Assembly (NCBI GenBank): GCA_002633005.1
Contig: NMRA01000573.1
Location: forward strand, 126,001 to 186,000
DNA: 60,000 nt
Direction of reading: 5' to 3'
From: Phoronis australis
Taxonomy: Eukaryota; Phoronida; Phoronidae
Shown piece after piece: positions 51,634-60,000 of this stretch. The position numbers and the translations under genes were made by a program. Positions within the stretch are counted from its first letter, which is position 1, and every line of letters starts with the position of its first letter. The notes under the pieces were generated by a model. That model saw nothing but the letters and a program-made list of their open reading frames with translations. It searched no databases and was not told where the DNA came from.

Positions 51634-53498
51634 TATCGTAGTTTATTTATTTTCAACATTTTAAATGCCTTTTAAAAGGCCTTGGCCCACATGTTACATA
51701 AAATTTACAGGATAACGCTGAGCAGCTTTTCCCTGAGGAAAGTGGCGTGAAATACAAATTTCACTAGATTGGTCTGAGCAATAGGCTCCTACATTTTCAT
51801 TAACTTTACAAATTTATGTTTATTTGGTTCACGTCAGCACCACTCAGTTATAAATGCAGTTCTCAGAGAACAATACTTTTTACAAACACATATGAAATGG
51901 TATTCATCTTCAATTAGGGACACACAGAAACAACACAAACGGTATGTTGGTCCGCAAGAGCATGTCTACCTTTCTCTATCATCAAGTTATGGTTAGAGCA
52001 ACGTAATTTAAAAAAAAGATAGATGGAATATCACGCAACAGATAGGATTCCATTTCAAAATCAATTTTGAATCAGGAATGTGTATTACGTTCTGAGCTAT
52101 TCTCCACAGCAATGCTCCAGTCTAGTAAAAAACAATCTTTAGTTCGCTTCTCAAAAATGACAAGAAAAGATGCTTCGCCGCCAACTCCCTGACTGTGACA
52201 TACCAATCCAAAACCATATCTTTGCAGCAAATTCCTAACAGATGAAGCCCAATTTTTCCTACCAGCCTCATCCAATGTGACAAGCTGTCATAGACTGATC
52301 GTGGATTTCGGTGTGCTGGCATTTTTAACAATTCAAACCAATACTTGATCACTTTAACAAATAGCTTTACATAAGTTGGATACCTTCCCAGTTCTCCAAG
52401 GACAGCATGATTTGAACAGTTACGATCAATCCCCAGCAGTTGCTTACAGAATTTCAGTTGGACGCGCTCGATATTAGAATATTCTTTAAATCCCCAAATC
52501 TCACTGCCATAGCTAATGATTGGACATACCGTTTTATCAAAAATCTCGAGTTCAATTTTCGGTGAAAGTCGTCCACATTTTGACTGAAAACGTTTAATTG
52601 AAAAATTGTTTTCTGTGCCTGATGAGACAAAGTTTCCGTAACTTGCGTCCAGACTAAATTAGGAATAAGGCAAATACCCAGGTACTTATATGATGAGACG
52701 ACATCAATTTTGTCATTTCCAAAATGCCATTTTTCGAATTTTCTCAATGGTCCGCCTTTTCTAAATACCAATATTTTTTGTTTTTTAAGGTTGACTTTCA
52801 TACCCCAATCCTGACAGTATTCATGCAGAACGTTAATTTGTTGCTTTAGTTTAAATGCTGTCTCTGCACAACCAACCATATCATTAGCGAATAGCAACAT
52901 ACAAATTTGAGGTACATTCTCATTTACGTAAATTCCGCTATTTAAAGATTCTTTCAAGTAATCAACAAACTTGTGCGAATACATACTGAATAAAAAAGGA
53001 CAAGGCATACACCCTTGGCGAGTACCAATATTATTACTGAAAAAGTCAGTTAACCCACGCTCAGTTCTTACACACGCTCTTAGCTTTGAATACATACTTT
53101 TTTGAAATTTTAAAACACTACCATGAATTCCTATTTTTTGTAGCCAATTCTACAAACATTTATTGAAATGTTGTCAAAGGCCCGAGAAAATCCATGTATG
53201 TGGCATAAAATCTGCCCCTGCGTTTACTCAAGTACAATTTCTGAGCTTTGTTAAATAAGTCCTTATCGTTAGCCCAACTTGTTAGACGATCGTTTATAAA
53301 TTTCTTAAAAAATTTCCCCGAGAACAGGCAAGAGTGAAATATCCCGATAATTTTTCACGTCATTGATGTCCCCTTGCTTATGCAATGGACATGTTATAGC
53401 GTCACATCAGCACTGGGGAAATTCCCCTGATCGTAGAGCACTATTAAAATATTCGTCAAAACAGGTGTTATATAGTCTTTGGTGGACTTGGAGTTCAT
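51634..53498 (-). mobile_element. Non-LTR retrotransposon (LINE), 5'-truncated dead copy A
   Basis: Inserted in the minisatellite. The longest ORF (53095-52454, 213 residues) has reverse-transcriptase motifs GTRQGCMPCPFLFSMY and LLFANDMVGCAET, where the catalytic pair expected as ADD reads AND, and SSYKYLGICL. Upstream, in broken frames, are FKKFINDRLTSWANDKDLFN and a FSRAFDNIS-type motif; downstream a C-terminal region with WYVTVRELAAKH (52352-52122). No endonuclease region remains. Confidence 0.85.
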
Positions 53499-53915
53499 CG
53501 GCCTCACTAAATACATGCTAACTTCTGTAACCATGTCACAAGACTCATTAAGTATATGGCAACCGGAGTAAGCATGTTACAAGAGTCACTAAAGACATGC
53601 TGACTGTTGCAAGCTTCTTACAGGACTCATTAAATTCATGCTAACTGCTATAAACTTGTCACAGGACTCGCTAAATACAAACTGACCGTCACTACAAGCT
53701 TGTCACGGGACTCCCTAAAGACATGCTGACTGCTAAAAGCTTGTCACAGGTCTCACCAAATACAGTACAAGGTTGTCGAAGACTCACTAAATATATACTG
53801 ATTGCTACAAGTTTCTCGCAAGACTCGCTAAATATATGCTGATTGCTACAAGCTTGTTGCAGCACTCATTAAATTCATGGTGACAGTCGCTGCTGTAAGC
53901 TTGTCAAGGAATTAA
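53499..53915. repeat. 41-bp minisatellite, third block (about ten diverged copies)
   Basis: Units such as ACTCACTAAATACATGC, GACTCATTAAATTCATG and AAGCTTGTCACAGG continue beyond the LINE. Copies here vary more in length and sequence than in the first block. Confidence 0.8.
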
Positions 53916-54960
53916 ATGCGTGTAACTTGGGAGTGATATTGGCCCTAGGTGTAACCCGGGGCTCATCGCAATCGTTATAAACGTATAAAAAGTTTCTTTA
54001 TGCATGCCATAAATTTTGTATGCAAAAATGTCCCAGAAATAACTAATGATGAACGAAGACGGAGGCTGCTTTTCCTGAAGTGAAATAAACCGCATCTCCT
54101 CCGCTGCCAGGGGAGACAAAAATGAAAATGCGCCCCATCATTGAAATGAATTTTGGGCACACCGTTTGTCCAATGTAACGCTGTTCACGTAAAGAGGACG
54201 AAGACATTCATCCACATAACGGAAATCCACATGAAACCTAAGATCTGGCCACTGATAGCAATCTTTCCCAGCTGGAGTTATTTTTCATGATGAGGTTACG
54301 TAATTTCATGTTCTGATAGTAAATAATTAGTTTCAATCTGTCACCTGGTACGTTTGACGACTTTAAAATTGTCTCAAACGATCTTCGTGAAAACACAAGT
54401 TCGTCACTCTGATAAATATTAGACTTATAAATCTTGTATAATAACTATAAACTATAGTGGTCCAGTGTCAGCATGGGAGTCAGTTTTCGATATTACGAAC
54501 CCGTTCGTGTTTAATATCAAAAGAGTTATAGTAACCATTATTAACTTAAATATGTTTTATGCGTAGGATTTAAACGTTTAATGCATTCCAGTTAGTTGAT
54601 GTCTGGTACGGCCTTGTTGAGGTAACTTGTCAAAACCGCAAATTCTTTGTTCAATGTTCTTTCTGCGACTCCTAATGAGCTGATTTCTTCCAAAATTACA
54701 TCATACACTTTTAGCGTTCACATGGACAAAAATTACGTAGAGACAGTTGACTTCGCGTGAGTGGACGTCGTGAGCTTTAATTGTCAATTGGTCGAAAACT
54801 GGTGTAACATTTATACAACTGTTCAATGTTTTTAGAAGATTTAGCCATATAGGAGATGGTTCACTTCATAACATGTATGTGTCATACTCGTTTGAATGTG
54901 ACTTATGATACCTCGTTTCTGATTTTTCTCAGAAATAAGTCAGAGTACTCATGCGGTAAT
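53916..54960. other. Stretch without a recognised gene
   Basis: No exon or repeat family identified; ORFs are short and without motifs. Confidence 0.4.
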
Positions 54961-56620
54961 TTATAATATAATAAGAATATATTTTTATTAGAGTAAACAG
55001 GCCTCCGGCCCACATTACAAATTAACAAAAACAGCAGATTTACGTTTAAACATTACCTAAAAATCTTTTCTCTTGAGTTTCTGCATGTGCAATGAACTTG
55101 GCTACATGTCTTAATGTTGTCGCATTTTCTGACTGTTAGACTCTCTTGAATATGGCAACACTTGTTGATATATTACCAATATACATGTTTCTAGCTTTAT
55201 CATATAAGGGGCATCCCAAAATGGTGTTCTGTTTCATTACAATTATATATAATATATAATATTCTCTCGTTAACGGCGAGACCCATGTGTCTCCCTTTAA
55301 CACTCACAAGAGAAATTCCACAACATCCACTGTAAGTCAAGTCAAAGCGGATCTGAGCAAAACATTATTAAAAGGCCTTATATGTGCTTGCGACGAGAAA
55401 TCGTTTTACAAGTTTATACACATCTAACGACTGTGATGAAATTTTATCTCCCCCGTTCAGCACGTCAATGTCAATACACCGTTGCTTAAATTCCTTAATA
55501 AAATTAATATACACATCTCATACGCCTTGGTTCTCCCTGACAATTCCAAAACCATATTCGAACACAATTGTCTTCACATTTAATACCCAACAAGTTCTAT
55601 TAAATTCAATCATTACACGCTGTACATGATAACACATTTTAGTGTATTTATGACTCTGTGATTCAGGAACTCTAAACCAGTACTTAATTTCTCTGCTCAA
55701 CATCAATACTTTAATTTATAGTTGTTCTTCCATGTTCACCTCTAGCACCAGCATTTGAGACATTCGGACCAAGTTGCAACAGATATTTGCAGAACTTATT
55801 TTGAACCGTTTCTATGGATTTGGCTTCATGGAATCCCCATATTTTCGACCTTAAAATAAAATTTGACACAATTTTAGGGTCAATTAAGTTCCACCATAAT
55901 GACACCGGTATGTCGACCAATTTTATCATGTTTATTTTTAAAAACAAAGATTTTGATGCATTTTCAGAAAGTGTTTTGGGCCTTTGTGAAAACACCTTTC
56001 GTAGAGAATGTTGCATTTTGTCTTGGACATGTTTACGCGCAATTTCCACCTGTTTCAGTAATATTCTAGTTTTCCAATCAGTTTTTGCATAGCCACAGCT
56101 GTTTCAGCAAATAGAACCAGATTATCAACAAACAATAACATACTGTACACAAATTGAGTGGCCTTACTCTGACACATGATCCACTCACATTTTTAATTCG
56201 TCTTTTAGGTCATTCAAAAACATCAAAAATAGAAATGACAGCTGGAAAGCATGCCGAACTCCTGATTTGCATTCAAAAACGTCAATTTCAACACCTGTAT
56301 CATCAATCAGGACACATGCCTTAACATTTATATGCATATTTTTCAATACATTGTACGAATGAGCTTATATTTCAATATGTTCAAATGCCTTCAGGAAATC
56401 GACAAAAAGGCAATAAAACAGTTCACGGTGTTTATTAGTGTTTTTTGAAACTAGAGTATTAAGAATAAACATGTTGTCAATAGTCGAGTACCCTTTTCGA
56501 AAATCCGCCTCACTCAAAACATTGTACTCTGAAAAAGTATTCTCGTGTTCTGTGCAAAAAAATCTCAATTACTATTTTCTCTCAAAAAACGAATGAAAGG
56601 AACAGGTGAGAGCTTATGAA
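54961..56620 (-). mobile_element. Non-LTR retrotransposon (LINE), dead copy B
   Basis: The minus-strand ORF at 56568-56365 reads FRKGYSTIDNMFILNTLV and LFVDFLKAFEHI (reverse-transcriptase motifs 1-2). Around 56150-56100 the catalytic block reads LFVDNLVLFAET, with Asn for the second Asp. The ORF at 56049-55711 is the thumb/C-terminal part (SKIWGFHEAKSIETVQNKFC). The 3' region (AGGCCTCCGGCCCACATTAC on the plus strand) resembles that of copy A. The 5' boundary is approximate. Confidence 0.75.
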
Positions 56621-57273
56621 TTAAACGAAAAGCTTTGTTGTGCAATTTGACCAGAATTACTTATGGCATCAGAATAAAGTGGCAACTTAGAACGTTTCTA
56701 CCTTTTCATTAATTTCACCGGGAGTAGAGTATATTATATTGATGTCACCCCGGTGGTTTTGACCCCCTCATCCGGTTAGCACCTACTTCGTGTTCTATTG
56801 GTTAATGCAGGTGTATACTTTTGTCTTAAGATAAACATCAGTGAACAATGTGCATAAAACACAGATATTAACTTGCTGAAATAACCCAAAACCCTGACTT
56901 GCGTATATATGATAGATACATGTATCAAGTCTAATCAAATGCTTTGTTTGCATGTTTTCTGTGGTTTATCATCCACATCCAACATAAGCAAGTCCAGAAA
57001 GTCAAAGTTTTCTTCCAAAAGCGCCAAATTCAACAAATCTAATCTGCCATCTTCGAGTTGACTACAGCGCCATCACTTGACTGGGGGTACGTGTACCCGA
57101 AACAAAAAATGGAACATAACGCATATGAAACCGTGAACCTGTGACTCACACGCTCGCATTTAACGTGTAGTTGAAGTTCTCAAGTAATAACAACATCTTT
57201 AGATTGCATTGATCGGTTAAAAACTAGCGTTACACCATTCATAGCCACCAGTGTGTCATATTTATGTCGAAGG
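56621..57273. other. Stretch downstream of the orphan minus-strand exon
   Basis: No recognised element. It would contain the 3' UTR of the minus-strand exon ending at 57274; no clear poly(A) signal was assigned. Confidence 0.35.
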
Positions 57274-57455
57274 TCAAACTTTAAGGTGCATCCTAACAGA
57301 AGCTAACTTGCGTCTCACATCAAGGGCGTATATCTTACTTTGCATTTCCATGGTTCCGTCGCAGTTAGTCACTAAATTATAGGAGACTTTCACCTGTCCG
57401 TTTTGATCCAGAAAATACGTTCGGATAGGCTCGGACGTTGCAGGTGTCATGACAT
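57274..57455 (-). CDS. Orphan 3'-terminal coding exon, unknown product
   Basis: On the minus strand a strong acceptor (CTTCCCTTTCTTCTAG) is followed by 59 open codons and TGA (57276-57274). The exon starts with two bases of a split codon, then VMTPATSEPIRTYFLDQNGQ, VKVSYNLVTNCDGTMEMQSK and IYALDVRRKLASVRMHLKV. The composition is that of a normal globular, probably extracellular, protein with one Cys. No upstream exon was found inside the window, where a TIR element and a LINE intervene, so the rest of the gene would lie beyond 60000 or in short exons I missed. I do not recognise the family. Confidence 0.4.
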
Positions 57456-57552
57456 CTAGAAGAAAGGGAAGCTAGTTCTAATTCAGATATGTGCTAAGAT
57501 TTCTGGAAAGGCTTTTCCTAGCGAATAAACACTCGAGACCAGGCGTGCGTAC

Positions 57553-57898
57553 CGTAGACGCCAGAACCTCATGAAAACCGTTAGGTCACTCAAGACTTCG
57601 CAAGATATTATCAACCAAAGCTCGCGGTAACACCAGTCTTGCGTTCAATAAGGACAGCACTCCGAATCCCTTTTAAGCCCTTCGCGAGATTGTCGGGCTA
57701 TTGAACGACTTGCTTGCGAAAAGCGTTTTCATTTTTGACGATCGTATCTCAAGCTGCATCACCAACAAAGACCGAAAGCCAATCGTTCACTTATCTACGT
57801 CTAACAATTCGAAGAGCTCGCGTAAAGCGTTTCGAAGCACTTTGCTTAAGCTTATTGAACGCAAGGCTGCTTCTCTTCGTGAGACTCTTGCGTCTACG
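57553..57898. mobile_element. Short TIR element (MITE-like)
   Basis: Ends CGTAGACGC and GCGTCTACG are inverted, and an exact 15-base inverted pair lies inside (CTTGCGTTCAATAAG at 57638-57652, CTTATTGAACGCAAG at 57851-57865). The 75-codon ORF across it has no recognised motif. Confidence 0.45.
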
Positions 57899-58571
57899 AC
57901 CCGTACGTTTTCTCTGCAACAAAACTGATAGCTCAAGTCTTCATTAATACATGATATGTGAATCTAAATCTTAAATGGTAGTATTTTTCTGTACAATTAA
58001 AACACTTTTTGAACCGGCAACAGTCACATGTAACATGCGATATTAAAATACAGAGGATCCAAATCATGCTTACAGTCTTTGCAATCAGGATCGGAGTGCA
58101 ATGTCACTATCTCTGAAGTTCGGACAGGTTTTGAGAAAAACCTTCTACTGTTGATGTTATTTTATTTTGAATATGTTAACTGATGTAAATTACAGAAATC
58201 GAAGGGAAGATTTTAACTGAAAAACTGGGACTGTTTTTTGTCTTGTGTGTGTTGCGACCTTTCATAAAACGCGGATTCTTGATGTTGACATGCCGTGGTA
58301 ACGGAGACCCTAGTAACTGTGGTCATTGTGTTACTTTCTTTACACCTTTCCACCCTCTCAGTTCTGTAGGGCATATGTCAAAACTGTGATTAGCGGGCCA
58401 TTTGCTTTGCTCTCCACCTCCCAAACATTTTTGCACATATTATCAACCGTCTTCGTCACAGATTCCTCTGCTTCGTCTAGAAACGAAATTATCTTGGGCG
58501 GAGCCCGAGGCTGACCTCACTTAGTAAGGGGAGCTGTTCATAAGTACTCGAGTAACCGTTAGGGGAGATTT
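57899..58571. other. Stretch without a recognised gene
   Basis: AT-rich; no exon or repeat identified. Confidence 0.35.
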
Positions 58572-59985
58572 TATGCTTATACAAATGGATTTTCCTCGTG
58601 CATTTGACAATATTTCGCATAATTTTTATGGAATAGGTTACAAAAATAGGAATTCGTGGCAAGCTTGTAATATTGATGACAAACATATATTCGAAGCTAA
58701 GAACGTATACAGGAACTCGAGCTGGGTTAACAGACTTTTTCCGTAGTAATATTGATACATGTCAGGGGCATATGTTTAGTCCTGTTTTATTCAGTATGTA
58801 TTTGGACGAGTTTGTAGATTATTAAAAAATCTTTTTAAAGATTAATGGCACTGATGTTAATGAGAACGTTCGTCACATGTGCATGTTGCTACAGGCCGAC
58901 GGTATGGTTGGGTATGCAGAAACAACAGCAGCAAATTAATGTTTTGTATGAATATTAGAGTGTGAAAGTCGATCTCAGTAACTAAAATAACTGGTATTTA
59001 GAAAGGGTGGATGACTGAAAAATGGCCCTTAGGAATGACAAAATCAAAATCTTCTACAGACGTATAAGTACTAGCTTTACGCCTAAGCTAGTCTAGAAGC
59101 AAGCAACGAAACTTGTCTCATCAGGGACAGAAAGCTATTTATTCAATCAAACGACGAATGTGATCGATTCCCACCGAATTTTGTACTCGAGATGCCCACT
59201 CATTCACTACAGCAGTGAGGTTTGAGGATTTAAAGAATATTTTAATATCGAGCGTGTGTAAATGAAGTTCTATAAACAACTGATGGGAGTTGAAAGAATC
59301 TGCTCAAACCATGTTGTCTTAGGAGAACTATGAAGGTGTCCAACTGATGCATAAAGTGTTCATTAAACTGATTAAGTATTGGTTAAAATTATTTAAAATG
59401 ACGACAACACATCATAAGCTACGATCGGTATATAACCCGCTAGTCACATTGGAGGAATTAGTCTTCATCTGTCAGGAATTTGTTGCAAAGATGATTTTGG
59501 AATGGTATGGTGCAGTCAGGGAGTCGGCTGTGAAACATCATTTCTTGTCTTTTTTATCAACGAATCAAAGATTATTTTTGCAAGATCAAAACTTTGCTGC
59601 GGAGAATATGTTAGCTCAAAACATAGTACATATTTCTCATTTAAAACTGACTTGAAACGGAGACCTATTGGTTGCTTGGCTTTCCGTATGTTTTTATATC
59701 AGCTATGGCTAAATTTTGTTGCTCTAATCATTAACACGATGATATAGAACTCCGTGAAGTACCGTGAGTTCCATTTCCATGTGTCACAAACTGAGGATGA
59801 ATATCGTTTTATTTGTGTTTGTAACATGCACTGCACTCTGAGAACTGCTGGTGCTGGCGTGAACCAAATAAGTATAAATTTGAAAGCTTAATGAAAATAT
59901 AGGAGCCTACGACTCAAATTGACCTTGCGAAATTTGTTTTTAACGTCACTGAATCCAGAGAAACGTTGCTCAGCGCTCATTTGTA
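58572..59985 (+). mobile_element. Non-LTR retrotransposon (LINE), dead copy C
   Basis: Same family as copy A in the opposite orientation: FPRAFDNIS near 58590, a FSPVLFSMYLDEFVDY block near 58770-58820, the catalytic block as LLQADGMVGYAET near 58885 (both motif positions degenerate) and a C-terminal ORF 59347-59655 containing WYGAVRESAVKHHFLSFL. The 3' UTR (ATATAGGAGCCTACGACTC, then TTGCTCAGCGCTCA) matches the reverse complement of 51715-51795. Many frameshifts. Confidence 0.8.
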
Positions 59986-60000
59986 ACTACATACGTATGG

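Overview
The window is animal nuclear DNA: long GT-AG introns interrupt two recognisable protein-coding genes, and the rest is AT-rich sequence crowded with DNA-transposon derivatives, retrotransposon relics and minisatellites. The element mix (degenerate LINEs, a DIRS/Ngaro-type relic, Kolobok-like and hAT-like elements, a tRNA-derived SINE), the fibrinogen-related protein and a single ABCC1/2/3-type transporter gene suggest a marine invertebrate. A non-vertebrate deuterostome such as a hemichordate or cephalochordate is my guess, but a lophotrochozoan is not excluded.

Layout. (1) 264-605, minus strand: a small ORF with a signal peptide followed by about ten near-identical R-I-R-L-P repeats and a TATA box; it looks like a secreted, very cationic peptide and is my best candidate for something undescribed. 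(2) 607-7338: no gene seen; a 45-bp minisatellite, a MITE at 4361-4665 and a hAT-type MITE with a perfect 8-bp target duplication at 6181-6336. (3) 7339-37221, plus strand: a complete ABCC1/MRP1-like multidrug transporter gene. I could place all 29 coding exons, including a 21-codon first exon; the splice phases agree throughout and the joined reading frame is 1566 codons plus stop. One intron is GC-AG. Exons 17 and 18 occur twice, in two copies (20917-23337 and 24266-27469) of one segment; phases forbid using both in a row, and a single N sits exactly where copy 1 ends, so this is either a mutually exclusive exon set or two haplotypes placed in tandem by the assembly. (4) 37583-50446, plus strand: a 284-residue secreted fibrinogen-related protein in four exons, starting about 290 bases after the ABCC poly(A) signal. 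Its 7.5-kb first intron holds a 2.4-kb Kolobok-like element with TTAA target duplications, nested in an older MITE, and a degenerate tyrosine-recombinase retrotransposon. (5) 50490-53915: a 41-bp minisatellite split by a 514-bp THAP-domain mini-transposon and by a LINE. (6) 53916-60000: two more copies of the same LINE family, a short TIR element and an orphan 3'-terminal coding exon on the minus strand (57274-57455).

Functionally, the transporter would export organic anions and glutathione conjugates, the fibrinogen-related protein would be a secreted pattern-recognition-type lectin, and the cationic peptide would be a candidate host-defence effector. Nothing in the sequence ties the three into one system beyond proximity and a shared theme of barrier defence.
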